The translations under genes were made by a program, and so were the position numbers. Of a DNA stretch of 64,000 bases, positions 25,410 through 34,798 are shown piece after piece (position 1 is the stretch's first letter; each line of letters begins with the position of its first letter). The notes under the pieces were generated by a model. The model was not told the origin of the DNA. It did not search any database and saw only the letters and a list, made by a program, of their open reading frames with translations. Source of the DNA: Butyrivibrio sp. AE3004 (GTDB lineage Bacteria; Bacillota; Clostridia; Lachnospirales; Lachnospiraceae); the NCBI RefSeq assembly GCF_000703165.1, contig NZ_JNLQ01000002.1, forward strand, positions 2,852,001-2,916,000, written 5' to 3'.

Positions 25410-26945
25410 ATGGGCAGAACAAAGCTGGCTGCCAAAAATATAACGTTTGGATATGTAGGACAACTGGCAACTGCGCTCATGTCCTTTATTCTACGCACCA
25501 TTTTTATACACAGACTGGCAGAGACTCTTCTTGGTGTCAATGCACTCTATAGCAATATCCTATCACTTCTGTCAATGGCTGAGCTTGGCATCGGAACAGC
25601 TCTGAATTTCAGTCTCTATGCACCTGTTGCCGCTAAAGATACAGAAAAAGTAAAGTCATATATGCAGATGTATCGGAAGGCTTACCATACAATCGCCATT
25701 GTTGTTGCAGTAATCGGTCTGTCCCTTGTCCCCTTCCTTCAATATCTGGCAAAAAATTCCGGGGATATCGGACTGCGTGACCTTAGATTTTATTATCTTA
25801 TATTCCTGTTCAACACGGTGAGCACCTATTTTGTGTCTTACAAGTACAGTCTTGTAAATGCGGAACAGAAAAATTATATACAGACAAACATAAACACCAT
25901 AACAAAGATAGTAACTGTCTTTTTCCAGATAATAATTCTTCTGATCATTCCGAATTTCTATCTGTACCTGCTGACAGATGCTGTAGTTCAGCTTATACAA
26001 AAAATATTTGTAAGCAGCTACCTGAATAAGCTTTATCCATATCTTACGGATAAAAACATCACACCTCTTTCAAAAGAAGAACATGACGAGGTATGGAGAA
26101 AGACCAAAGCCCTTGTTATGCACAAAGTAGGTGACGTAGCGAGACTTCAGACAGATACCCTTATCATTTCCTCGTTCATAGAGGTAAAGGTCGCAGGTCA
26201 TGTGGACAACTACACCATGGTAACCGGTACTATTGCCAATTTTGTCAACATCATTTTCAATTCGGTAATATCAGGCTTTGGCAATCTTATTGCAACGGAA
26301 TCAAAGCAAAAACAGTATCAGACCTTTAAGGTTTATCGTTTTTTTGCCTCATGGGTGTACGGATTTTCAGCATGTGGATTTTTCATACTATTGCAGCCCC
26401 TCATCTATCTGTGGATTGTTAGAAAAAACGGTCCCGAATGGCTGCTTGCCACAGCTGCTGTATATTTACTTATTACCGATTATTATTTCAAGGGTGACAG
26501 AATTGTTTTATCCAACTATAAAACTGCTGCCGGAGTTTTTGAGCAGGACAAATATCTTGCACTTATCCAGGGCCTTGTTAATCTTGTTATCTCAATTGTT
26601 CTTGTACAAAAAATCGGTCTTGCGGGTATTTATGTCGGAACTGTCATATCAGGTCTTATCGCAAACATAACAAAGCCGGTAATAATATACAGAGTATGCT
26701 TTGAAAGAAGTGCCGCATCTTATTTTGCCGACAGTATAAAATACATCCTCACAGAGGCAGCAATAATATGTCTTTTGTATTTTATCAGTATTTTTGTTCT
26801 TAAAGAAATTACATTAGTAAGCTTTGCAGTAATGATCGTAATAGTAACCATCGTATTTAACAGTGTATTCTGGATACTGTTCCACAAAACTTATGAATAC
26901 ACATATCTTAAAAATATTGTATTAAGAAAGCTGGGTAAAGCATGA
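25410..26945 (+). CDS. Wzx-type polysaccharide flippase
   Basis: About 511 residues from the ATG at 25410 with GGAGG eight bases upstream. Twelve to fourteen hydrophobic helices and the N-terminal pattern FGYVGQLATALMSFILRTIF match MATE/MOP-superfamily polysaccharide exporters that flip undecaprenyl-diphosphate-linked repeat units. LLGVNALYSNILSLLSMAELGIG and the central VVAVIGLSLVPFL segments are typical of Gram-positive Wzx proteins. The last codons overlap the next gene's ATG (ATGA), so a glycoside-hydrolase-like protein is made with it. It probably exports the lipid-linked unit built by the enzymes of this region. Confidence 0.88.
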   Translation: MGRTKLAAKNITFGYVGQLATALMSFILRTIFIHRLAETLLGVNALYSNILSLLSMAELGIGTALNFSLYAPVAAKDTEKVKSYMQMYRKAYHTIAIVVAVIGLSLVPFLQYLAKNSGDIGLRDLRFYYLIFLFNTVSTYFVSYKYSLVNAEQKNYIQTNINTITKIVTVFFQIIILLIIPNFYLYLLTDAVVQLIQKIFVSSYLNKLYPYLTDKNITPLSKEEHDEVWRKTKALVMHKVGDVARLQTDTLIISSFIEVKVAGHVDNYTMVTGTIANFVNIIFNSVISGFGNLIATESKQKQYQTFKVYRFFASWVYGFSACGFFILLQPLIYLWIVRKNGPEWLLATAAVYLLITDYYFKGDRIVLSNYKTAAGVFEQDKYLALIQGLVNLVISIVLVQKIGLAGIYVGTVISGLIANITKPVIIYRVCFERSAASYFADSIKYILTEAAIICLLYFISIFVLKEITLVSFAVMIVIVTIVFNSVFWILFHKTYEYTYLKNIVLRKLGKA

Positions 26946-28081
26946 ATCAGGAAACAATTGAGCAAATGATACGTGTAACCTCTACCGATCTTTTGGAAAT
27001 CAATAACTACTCCGCAAAGGATCTGATGAAAGACGCTGCCAAGAAAGCATTGGGCAGAGCTACAACAAATCGTGATCCCATGTTCTGGCCTGCGGGTCTT
27101 TTGATGCTTGGCCTTACGGAAGCTGTTTTTGCTCCTTCCGGAGAGGTTCTGGGACTCATTTCAGACCCGGTCAGAGAAAATGCCATCGCTGTTCTTCGTT
27201 CATACTTTGATAAATGGATCAAATCCGGAAGTGATGCCCATTACGTTGATGATTCAATTGCAGGTGTTGCCCTGATTAATCTTTTCAAAGGCACGGACGA
27301 AAAGCGCTACCAGCACGGAGCTGTAAAAATAGCGAATTTCCTTGCTCAATGCCCAAAAAACTCCGAAGAAAGTATTATTTATAATCCTTCAAAGGGAAAT
27401 GACCTTGTTTACGCTGACGGCGCAGGACAATCCGCTATGTTTCTTTCAAAATACGCTACGGAATTTCACAAAAAGAATGCTCTTTTGCTTGCAGCAAAAC
27501 AGCTTATCAATTTTCATTCAAACGGCTTTGATGAAAGATCCGGCCTTCCATATCATGCTTTTTCCCTATCATCCGAAAAAAAACTTGGAATAATAGGATG
27601 GGGCCGTGCCGTTGGGTGGCTGATGATGGGTTATTCCGAGCTACTTGCAAACCTTCAAAAGGAATCAGATCATAGTGAAAATGCTATCAGTGACTCGCTC
27701 CTAAAAAGCACTTCTGATAAACTGATGTCAGATTTTTACAGTCTGATAAAAGTGGCATTGTCCTATCAAAGACCGGATGGCGGCTTTTCCTGGCTTCTGC
27801 CCGCTGTAGCCGGAGAAGCGGACACTTCCGCCACCGCAATGATTGCTTATTCAATGGCCAGCTGGCTACGAAGCGGTGCATTCCATTCACATGCAGCAGA
27901 GCTTTCATCGGAAGTAAAAAAGTCTCTTATAAGTGCTAAGGATTTTCTTATTGAAAACACAGAAAACGGCTCTGTTTCAGGTTCTCTTAGCGGCTGCGAA
28001 GACATAGCAGTCCACAGGCAGACCTATGGTCACTATCCCTGGGGGCAGGGCTCTGCTCTCGCATTTTTAAGTATATTATAA
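26942..28081 (+). CDS. Cytoplasmic GH88/GH105-like unsaturated uronyl hydrolase
   Basis: A 379-residue (alpha/alpha)6-barrel-type protein without signal peptide. The segment GIIGWGRAVGWLMMGYSELL near 216-235 corresponds to the WGRGxGW signature of GH88/GH105 (YteR-like) hydrolases, and YVDDSIAG near 101-108 and YADGAGQSAMFLSKY near 157-171 hold candidate catalytic aspartates. RPDGGFSW near 275-282 and HYPWGQGSALAFL at the C-terminus fit the family. Known members hydrate and cleave unsaturated uronic acids from lyase products. It is translationally coupled to the flippase, which is unusual: it could clear misassembled or salvaged uronic-acid glycans or be a fold reused for another step. Similarity is partial, so the exact family is uncertain. 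Confidence 0.72.
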   Translation: MNQETIEQMIRVTSTDLLEINNYSAKDLMKDAAKKALGRATTNRDPMFWPAGLLMLGLTEAVFAPSGEVLGLISDPVRENAIAVLRSYFDKWIKSGSDAHYVDDSIAGVALINLFKGTDEKRYQHGAVKIANFLAQCPKNSEESIIYNPSKGNDLVYADGAGQSAMFLSKYATEFHKKNALLLAAKQLINFHSNGFDERSGLPYHAFSLSSEKKLGIIGWGRAVGWLMMGYSELLANLQKESDHSENAISDSLLKSTSDKLMSDFYSLIKVALSYQRPDGGFSWLLPAVAGEADTSATAMIAYSMASWLRSGAFHSHAAELSSEVKKSLISAKDFLIENTENGSVSGSLSGCEDIAVHRQTYGHYPWGQGSALAFLSIL

Positions 28082-28117
28082 TGATTACAATTCATAGACA
28101 TTTCTTATAAAATTATA

Positions 28118-28178
28118 AAAGGAGCTGTAAAAAATGAAAAATCATTTCTTCACAGCTCCTTTATCTTCTTTACGGCAA
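28118..28178. terminator. Bidirectional terminator between GH88-like and GH115 genes
   Basis: Perfect 11-base-pair arms AAAGGAGCTGT (28118-28128) and ACAGCTCCTTT (28152-28162) with an inner AATGA/TCATT pairing. T-rich sequence follows on the plus strand and A/T-rich sequence on the minus side. It serves the two convergent genes. Confidence 0.8.
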
Positions 28179-28194
28179 TTATTTCTTTTTTAGA

Positions 28195-31100
28195 TCATAC
28201 CATTGGAGGCGGCAATTCATCCGTTGCCGTAAGATAAAACTGTTCAACACGGACTCCGGCTGAAAGTGCATAGTATCTGAGGGTATGTTTTCCGCCTCTT
28301 AACTTCACATCAACAAGTGGAATCCAGCGCCAGATGTTTTCTGCAGAAAATCTCCATACCGACTGTCCGCCGTACAAATCCCTTTCTGAATATATCTTAT
28401 CGTCAACACCAATAGTAAAATGAGCCTTATCCGCATCCCACATAAGAATCTTTCCCCAGATTCTGTAGGTGCCTCCTCTTGTTTCAATATTATAATGCAA
28501 TGAGGGCGCTTTCTTAATGGCACTCATGCCGCCCCAGGTAGTACCTCTGTATCTTTCAAGTGCCTTCTCATCCCGTATGTACATCGCAAGCCCTGTCTCA
28601 CCATGCGACGGAGCATTACAGTAATCCCAGCCTTTTCCTTCGGTGTAAGCTGCTTTTGATTCCGCAAGTGCCGAAGCTGCCTCTATAAGAATCCTGCCAT
28701 CCTTTTCAACTGAGGTGTGCTCACCCTGACCAACGATTTCGGCAGCAGGAAGGGGTGATCCGTAATGCGGCAGAAACTCCATATGCTCACCGATTTCAAG
28801 ACAGTTTCCTTTTTGCTTTCTGAATGCATAATATACCGGCCTCGGCGGAAGCTCATATGCCTCTTTTCCATAGAAATCCCAGGAAAATCCTGCCGCATCG
28901 AAGCTGAGCGGAAGTCTTAAATCTCCGCCTCTTATTCCAAGGGTATTTTCCTGTCTCTCCCTCGTGTAAATTACAAATCTGGAAAATGAAAAATACTTAT
29001 CAACAGCATGGAAAATAATCCTGTGAGATCCGGGCTTTATATTCGGGAGCCTTAAGTAGAGCTTATCTACATTATTTCTCACATTATTTTTCCATTCTCC
29101 CTTAAACTCATCGTTAGCCTTGGACTCTATTACTTCCATAGGATTTTCATCCACAGAAACACCTATTCTTATCCTTCCGACAGCATTAAGGGAAGGGAAT
29201 CTGTGAAGCTCCAAAAGAAATGCTCCCGAACTTGTGACAGTAACCTCATATGTAAGAGTCGCACCTTCTGTTCTCGCCTCTACGAGAGAGCCTCTCTGTC
29301 TTCCCAGATTTGGAATGCGAACCCATGCCCCCTGAAGATCTCGGACCATATCTGCCTCAATTCGAAGCATTCCGTCGTCCTCCATGTGCGGAGGAAATAC
29401 TATATTGCCTTGTCCAAGAAGGGTTATCCCTCTGAAAAGCTTTGCCTCCACAGCTATAATATGGCTTTCTCCGGTCATAAGTGCCATGACATGGATGGAA
29501 TCCTTTATTGATACCACAGGATCGTCAGCCTTGACTTCACCTTTTTTGGTCATGAGCTCGATCATATCGGAAACCTGATTCCAATCAACCTCTAAAAGAA
29601 GCCTTTCCTCGCCGCATATCCTTATATCTCCGTGACCCTCAAAGCCAACCATACTGTCATCGGTTATCCTAAGCCATGAAGGAAGATCCACCGTCACTAC
29701 TATCTCGTTTTCACCTGCATTTGCTACCTCAAACCATTTCTCTACAGGCTTAACAAAGGTCAGAGAATTCTCCTCGTTCTGGCAGGTCACTATAAGGTGA
29801 TCCTCAGACTTATATATCGGTGGTTTGCATGCCGGATGCATGGCCGTTCTCGGCGGAGGGAAATCCTCGGGTGTCATAACCCCATCCCATTTGCCGTCAG
29901 CCATTACATGATTGTAAAAATAGAGCATACTACGCCTTGCATGATCAAAAGAAAGAGATCTGGTCGTATAATCCGCTGCGCTGTGAGTTTTTCCCTGTTT
30001 CAGACAAAGGTTGCTTCTATCGGCATAGTAATACATGGCGTAAGTATAATAAGCCGCATGTATTTTCATAAGAACCAGCTGGAAAAAAGCATCCTTTTCA
30101 TTATCCGGAAGAGAATGATATATTCTGTTTCCTGTTTTGAACATATATTCATATCTGTGAATTCTGCTCACAGCCTCATCCGTATAAGCTGTCTGCGAAA
30201 AGGCATCCACGTCCATCTGCTCAACCTTGCGCACATTTGTCAGCTGGTCAAACTCGACCAGCATCGGCGCAAGCTTTTTCCCATGATGTCCGCTGAAGGT
30301 TTCATCTATCCACTTTGCCAAAAATTCAATCTCATCTGCACAAATTGTGTCTCCCTTGCCAATATCCCAGGCAAGCTGAGCATAATATGTCATCTGCTGC
30401 TCAAGAGGTTTTATCGCACCGAAATTAGTCACCCACAGCTTTCGGATGCCCTCTTCATATGCTTTTTTTAATTCATTCCTTGTCTGTGAAAGCGGAATGG
30501 AACAAAGGAAAAGATATGATGCCCCTGGAGGAGCCCAGTATGAATTATGATAGTACAGCCCGTTTCCACCCATTCGGCGTTTTTCGATTTCATTGGGATA
30601 ACGCCTTACATGGCCATAATTATCATTAACCCAGATAAGAGTAAAATCGTCCGGAATATTCAATCCGTTATCATACAGTTCAAGCACCTCTTTGTAAGGT
30701 ACAAAAATCTTCATAGGAGAATACTCAAGAGTATTGTCCAAAATCTGCTCCTGAGCACTTATTACATCCTGCAGAAGCTCTATCTTGGCATCTCGCAGTT
30801 CATCACCTCGAAGCCCCGCAAGTGCAACAGGTTCGAATTCTGTATCATTGATCCCTCTCATACCAAGAGTATAGGTCACTTCATAATCTTTATTCTGCTC
30901 AACTGCCTCCTGCCAATATTCAATAATTGCGTCACGGCTCTTCTCCGATGCGGTAAAGTCATACGGCATTTTGTCATATCCCTTCTTTTCAAGCCACGGA
31001 CGCCATTCCTTGTTATTACTGCGCATGAGCATATCGCAATGGGAGGTTCCTATTACGATTCCCATTTTATCTGCAAGCTTTGCATTTTCAGGATTAGAAT

Positions 31101-31707
31101 TAAATGCATTTACATGCATGGCAGGCCAAAGATAGTTCATCTTAAGCCTTAGCATTAGCTCAAATATTTTTTCATAGGTCTTAATGCCTATGGTTGTCTC
31201 ACCCAGATATTTCTGTGCCCAGTGATCCAGCTCCTCTTCGTCATTAATAAAAATCCCGCGGTATTCAATACTCGGATGATCCGAAACATGATAATCATCC
31301 GGAAGTGTAATTTCCGACTTAGGATGGATCGGAACATCAGCCATAAAATACCATGGTGATACCCCAAGCTGTGTTCTGCAGAATTCATATATCCCGAAAA
31401 CCGTTCCTCTCCTGTCAGAACCTGCTATTACGAGACGTCCTCTCCTGTCACGGATGACGTAGGCTTCTTTTCTTCTTCTGCCATGAGAACTGAAAAGACC
31501 TACAAGATCCTCTTCCTCAAAATCTTCACACACGCCAACTGTCCCGACCAGTATTTGTTGTGAGTCGGGATCATGAATCTCTGTATTTGTTTGAAGTACA
31601 CGTTTGAAATCGCGGATTAGATTAGAAACCGCCAGTTTGACCGCTTCAGATTCGCGCTCACTGATTGTCACCACAATCGATGAGTACTGTCTGATAGTTA
31701 TCCCCAT
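28195..31707 (-). CDS. GH115-like alpha-glucuronidase, cytoplasmic
   Basis: A 1170-residue protein. GH115 enzymes remove glucuronic or 4-O-methylglucuronic acid from xylan or xylo-oligosaccharides. Characteristic segments include IAGSDRRGTVFGIYEF near 92-107, WYFMADVPI near 117-125, YRGIFINDEEELDHWA near 148-163, LKMNYLWPAMHVNAFN near 187-202 and YTLGMRGINDTEFEP near 281-295. The last 600 residues hold the helical and beta-sandwich regions and the GH115 C-terminal domain. No signal peptide is present, so oligosaccharides must enter the cell first. The start has a GGGGGGAGAG site. It is a single-gene unit with an inverted repeat in its leader and no transporter beside it. Confidence 0.88.
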   Translation of the reverse strand: MGITIRQYSSIVVTISERESEAVKLAVSNLIRDFKRVLQTNTEIHDPDSQQILVGTVGVCEDFEEEDLVGLFSSHGRRRKEAYVIRDRRGRLVIAGSDRRGTVFGIYEFCRTQLGVSPWYFMADVPIHPKSEITLPDDYHVSDHPSIEYRGIFINDEEELDHWAQKYLGETTIGIKTYEKIFELMLRLKMNYLWPAMHVNAFNSNPENAKLADKMGIVIGTSHCDMLMRSNNKEWRPWLEKKGYDKMPYDFTASEKSRDAIIEYWQEAVEQNKDYEVTYTLGMRGINDTEFEPVALAGLRGDELRDAKIELLQDVISAQEQILDNTLEYSPMKIFVPYKEVLELYDNGLNIPDDFTLIWVNDNYGHVRRYPNEIEKRRMGGNGLYYHNSYWAPPGASYLFLCSIPLSQTRNELKKAYEEGIRKLWVTNFGAIKPLEQQMTYYAQLAWDIGKGDTICADEIEFLAKWIDETFSGHHGKKLAPMLVEFDQLTNVRKVEQMDVDAFSQTAYTDEAVSRIHRYEYMFKTGNRIYHSLPDNEKDAFFQLVLMKIHAAYYTYAMYYYADRSNLCLKQGKTHSAADYTTRSLSFDHARRSMLYFYNHVMADGKWDGVMTPEDFPPPRTAMHPACKPPIYKSEDHLIVTCQNEENSLTFVKPVEKWFEVANAGENEIVVTVDLPSWLRITDDSMVGFEGHGDIRICGEERLLLEVDWNQVSDMIELMTKKGEVKADDPVVSIKDSIHVMALMTGESHIIAVEAKLFRGITLLGQGNIVFPPHMEDDGMLRIEADMVRDLQGAWVRIPNLGRQRGSLVEARTEGATLTYEVTVTSSGAFLLELHRFPSLNAVGRIRIGVSVDENPMEVIESKANDEFKGEWKNNVRNNVDKLYLRLPNIKPGSHRIIFHAVDKYFSFSRFVIYTRERQENTLGIRGGDLRLPLSFDAAGFSWDFYGKEAYELPPRPVYYAFRKQKGNCLEIGEHMEFLPHYGSPLPAAEIVGQGEHTSVEKDGRILIEAASALAESKAAYTEGKGWDYCNAPSHGETGLAMYIRDEKALERYRGTTWGGMSAIKKAPSLHYNIETRGGTYRIWGKILMWDADKAHFTIGVDDKIYSERDLYGGQSVWRFSAENIWRWIPLVDVKLRGGKHTLRYYALSAGVRVEQFYLTATDELPPPMV

Positions 31708-31748
31708 AACTCTCCCCCCATGAGACTTTGGTTACTATCTTACCTTCC

Positions 31749-31790
31749 CCGGATAATATCTGTTGCAAAGGCTCCAAAATATCTATCCGG
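31749..31790 (-). repeat. Inverted repeat (operator candidate) upstream of GH115 gene
   Basis: CCGGATA (31749-31755) and TATCCGG (31784-31790) are perfect inverted arms with a further TAT/ATA match, centred about 62 bases upstream of the GH115 start. It could be a regulator-binding dyad controlling GH115 or a leader hairpin. No clear promoter boxes were placed relative to it. Confidence 0.45.
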
Positions 31791-31972
31791 AAAAGTTCAA
31801 TATTTTTTTACATATTCTGAATATTTACATTTTATCAATTTTTTATAAATTTGTGTCATAGCACTTTGCCGAATATTTTCCTATAAATTGTGAAAAATGA
31901 CGATTTGTTAAAGCCTATTTATAACTATGCACATTTTGCTTGTTTTAATTGTTAATTTGTAGGAAAATAGAA

Positions 31973-33679
31973 ATGGTTGCGTTTAATCTAATCGATTGGA
32001 AAATTATGAATAATAATAACATTCTCGATAAATTCATTCAGGTATTATCAGATACCGAAAATACCATGGTCGCTGCAGAGCAGGCTTTTGATCTTCTTGC
32101 GCCTTCTCTTAACATTTCCCAGATCACATTGGATATGAATATTCCAGAAACAAGGCAGACTCCCACCGGTGAAGTGAGACATCTGACCGTTTATTCGAGG
32201 GAAGTTCCTTCCGATTCTGAGGCTGAGATAGTATGGCTTGAAGAATCACACCGGACTTTTGAGAATGGACTTATTACTGTTCATGTCCACGCTCCAATTG
32301 AGACCAACTGGTCGTCAGAGGATCGCCAGCTCATTTTATCAGCTGTAAGAGTTTTTCTTTTTCATATGGGACGCTTCAGACTTGTAGAACTCGTACAAAA
32401 GAGTGCTCTTACGCAATATCTTACCGGTCTTCCAAATGCGGGCGGTTTTATTGCCTTTGCCACAAAAAAAATGCTCTCAGGCAGCATAACGTCTTATAAT
32501 TCCTATTATTTTAACCTAAAAGGTTTTGGGCTTATAAACAGACGCTTTGGGAGCGAAGAGACCGATAATATCATCCGCAGATATGCGCGAACACTTTTGG
32601 AATTTTGTAATGAAGACGAGGTAATAGGCCATCTCGGGGGTGATAATTTTGTTGCCCTTATACGCAAGGAGCGTACGGGTGATTTTCTTGGTCTTTTACA
32701 AAAAACAGAGGTCTACGGTATCCGTGATGGTGCAAAGATTCCTGTTACCATAAGTGCTGTCGCAGGCGTCTACGACATAGATGATTCCCTGAAGAATCCG
32801 GGACAGATAATAGGAAGAAGCTCTATCGCCTGCAGCGTTGCCAGGTCTCTTTCAAATGAGCCTTTCCTGTTTGTCACAAAAGAAATGAGCACACGGGTCT
32901 ACCGTGAAAAGCAAATTGAAGACAGTTTTGAAGAAAGCCTTAGCAACAATGAATTCAAAGTATTTTTCCAGCCTAAGGTAGATACCAGAACACACACTCT
33001 GGTAGGAGCCGAGGCACTTTCCCGCTGGCTCTGCAAAGGTGAATATGTCTATCCTGCGGAATTTGTCCCTGTGCTGGAAAGAAACAGCTATTCCATAGGT
33101 CTTGACATCTATGTAATGGAAGAAGTATGTCGCACCTTACGACACTGGATTGATAACGGACTTGATCCGGTTCCCATATCTGTTAATTTTTCAAGAAGCG
33201 ATCTTTCCGATGAGCGCCTCGCAGATCAGATACTTGAAATAACCAAAAAGTACAATATAGATCTTGACTATATTCAGATAGAAGTTACTGAGACCGCTAC
33301 TCAAAAGGAAAAGGGACTTATTACCAATTTCCTTAACAAGCTAAACGGCATGCATATCGCAAGCTCCATAGATGATTTCGGTACGGGATACTCTTCTCTC
33401 GGAATTCTGAGAGATCTTCCTGTTTCAACCATAAAAATCGACAAATCATTTATTGACAATGAAGTACTTACAAGCCGTGATGAAATAGTTCTTAAGAACA
33501 TCATCAATATGGCAAGAGAACTCGATATAGAGGTCATCACCGAAGGTGTGGAAAGACCTGACCAGATCGAGCTTCTTCAGAGAGTGGGTTGCAATCATGT
33601 ACAGGGATTTTTCTATGACAAACCCCTTAGTCTTGAAGAATTTGAAAAACGTCTTAAGAACAAAATATATGAAGTATAA
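31973..33679 (+). CDS. Cytoplasmic GGDEF(degenerate)-EAL c-di-GMP phosphodiesterase
   Basis: About 568 residues with no membrane segment. I used the ATG at 31973; a TTG at 31949 and an ATG at 32030-region (NNNN segment) are alternatives. Residues about 1-140 form an unrecognised sensory region. The GGDEF-like domain reads GGDNF near 222-226, lacking the catalytic Glu. The EAL domain is complete: EAL near 346-348, SVNFS, EVTET, IDDFGTGYSS, IKIDKSF, EGVE and VQGFF are all present. It should hydrolyse c-di-GMP, with the GGDEF-like part possibly sensing GTP. It is a monocistronic gene ending in a terminator shared with convergent mraY. No promoter consensus was found in the AT-rich leader. Confidence 0.88.
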   Translation: MVAFNLIDWKIMNNNNILDKFIQVLSDTENTMVAAEQAFDLLAPSLNISQITLDMNIPETRQTPTGEVRHLTVYSREVPSDSEAEIVWLEESHRTFENGLITVHVHAPIETNWSSEDRQLILSAVRVFLFHMGRFRLVELVQKSALTQYLTGLPNAGGFIAFATKKMLSGSITSYNSYYFNLKGFGLINRRFGSEETDNIIRRYARTLLEFCNEDEVIGHLGGDNFVALIRKERTGDFLGLLQKTEVYGIRDGAKIPVTISAVAGVYDIDDSLKNPGQIIGRSSIACSVARSLSNEPFLFVTKEMSTRVYREKQIEDSFEESLSNNEFKVFFQPKVDTRTHTLVGAEALSRWLCKGEYVYPAEFVPVLERNSYSIGLDIYVMEEVCRTLRHWIDNGLDPVPISVNFSRSDLSDERLADQILEITKKYNIDLDYIQIEVTETATQKEKGLITNFLNKLNGMHIASSIDDFGTGYSSLGILRDLPVSTIKIDKSFIDNEVLTSRDEIVLKNIINMARELDIEVITEGVERPDQIELLQRVGCNHVQGFFYDKPLSLEEFEKRLKNKIYEV

Positions 33680-33685
33680 AACAAG

Positions 33686-33727
33686 AGAACCTACCTACGG
33701 TTTTGATGCCGTAAGAAGGTTCTTTTA
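33686..33727. terminator. Terminator between EAL gene and mraY
   Basis: Arms AGAACCT and AGGTTCT with inner TACGG/CCGTA enclose a TTTTGATG loop and are followed on the plus strand by TTTTATATTTTA. The convergent mraY gene ends at 33738, so it can serve both strands. Confidence 0.75.
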
Positions 33728-33737
33728 TATTTTATAT

Positions 33738-34685
33738 TTACAGAGCTCCGAACAATATGGAGATTACAATCTGAATAATCACAAACCTTATCACTACCTG
33801 TGTATCGGACCATTCCAAATTTTTTCTCATATGGTCGTGTATCGGAGTTCTTAAGTTTGTCATAACCTTAATTTTAAGGAATCTTATGATAGATATTTTC
33901 AAAAGACCAAGACCACCGTCAATTATGAGCACTAATGACAACATCAGATACGAAAACGGATGGCCTGATTTCATTGTTATAAGTGCTATAAAGAATCCAA
34001 GAGCTCTTGATCCCGCATCTCCCATGAGCATGGAACTCGGAGAACAGTTAAAGTACAAATATGCAAGTAGCACCGCGCACAGAAGCTGACCTGCTGTTCC
34101 TATGCTTCCAAGCTGCTCTCTAAACATTACAACAAAGGACATTACAGTTACAATAACAAGTGATCCACAAAGTCCGTCAACACCATCTGAGCAATTCGTT
34201 ACATTTATTGCGATCCATATAAGAATAACGCCCAATATGAAATATACAGCATAAGGAAGCTCTATTTCAAAAGCCAGAAAATGAATCCGGGTATCATTGT
34301 GTGCAAGAAATGTTGCCATGGTAGCGACCGATAAAACAAAATCAATCAGTCCTTTTTTATATTCATTCCACGGTTTATCTGAGGCATCATCCAAATATCC
34401 GCTCAGCATTATAAGAAACAACAGCCCGAGATAAATAAGCAATTCTATGGATATCGGCAGAAACAAAACTGCCATCAGAATAAAGTCTATTATAAATACA
34501 ATTCCCACACCTCTGAGTTTTCCCTTGGAAAGAGCACCGTTTATGGCAAACGCCCTTCCCTGATCCTGAGGCAAAAATGAAAACCGCCTGCTAAGTGTTA
34601 GAAATGTGAGCACATAAGAACATAGCATTCCTATTGCAGCAACCTGAAACTGTGTAAATCTGCTGATCAAAAATCCGTAAAGCAT
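33738..34685 (-). CDS. mraY: MraY-type phospho-N-acetylmuramoyl-pentapeptide transferase
   Basis: A 315-residue polytopic enzyme that makes lipid I from UDP-MurNAc-pentapeptide and undecaprenyl phosphate at the inner membrane face. Visible signatures: LPQDQGRAFAINGALSKGK near 38-56, GYLDDASDKPW with Asp 99/100, NVTNCSDGVDGL near 161-172, LMGDAGSRALGF near 220-231 and PIHDHMRKNLEWSDTQVVIRF near 281-301. Like other Clostridia the histidine motif is HDHxRK rather than HHHxE. The start has AGGAGAG upstream. It stands alone among c-di-GMP genes, away from any visible division and wall cluster. A closely related polyprenyl-phosphate sugar-phosphate transferase is the alternative. Confidence 0.82.
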   Translation of the reverse strand: MLYGFLISRFTQFQVAAIGMLCSYVLTFLTLSRRFSFLPQDQGRAFAINGALSKGKLRGVGIVFIIDFILMAVLFLPISIELLIYLGLLFLIMLSGYLDDASDKPWNEYKKGLIDFVLSVATMATFLAHNDTRIHFLAFEIELPYAVYFILGVILIWIAINVTNCSDGVDGLCGSLVIVTVMSFVVMFREQLGSIGTAGQLLCAVLLAYLYFNCSPSSMLMGDAGSRALGFFIALITMKSGHPFSYLMLSLVLIIDGGLGLLKISIIRFLKIKVMTNLRTPIHDHMRKNLEWSDTQVVIRFVIIQIVISILFGAL

Positions 34686-34736
34686 CTTAAAACTCTCCTG
34701 TTTTCCCTCATTTTTATTCAGAAAATTGCATATTCA

Positions 34737-34745
34737 TGTTATAAT
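34737..34745 (+). promoter_or_regulatory. Extended -10 promoter for the membrane GGDEF-like gene
   Basis: TGTTATAAT is a TGn plus perfect TATAAT with only a weak -35. Transcription would begin near 34752, about 47 bases before the ATG at 34799, which has a GAAGGTAGGAAAG leader. Confidence 0.55.
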
Positions 34746-34798
34746 TTTCTTTGACTCTTTAAGAGCCTGCAACAATATATTATCGAAGGTAGGAAAGA

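Noticed and set aside
28134..28193. Nineteen-codon open frame with an AAAGGAG site inside the GH88/GH115 terminator
   Set aside because: The ribosome site and codons coincide with the terminator stem; the peptide has no other support.
29797..31152. Long plus-strand open frames opposite the GH115 gene
   Set aside because: Antisense shadows of a well-supported coding region; compositions do not resemble real proteins.
34751..34785. TTGACT upstream of the membrane GGDEF-like gene
   Set aside because: A -10 match is only found at spacers of 19 or more and would leave almost no leader; the TGTTATAAT just upstream is better.
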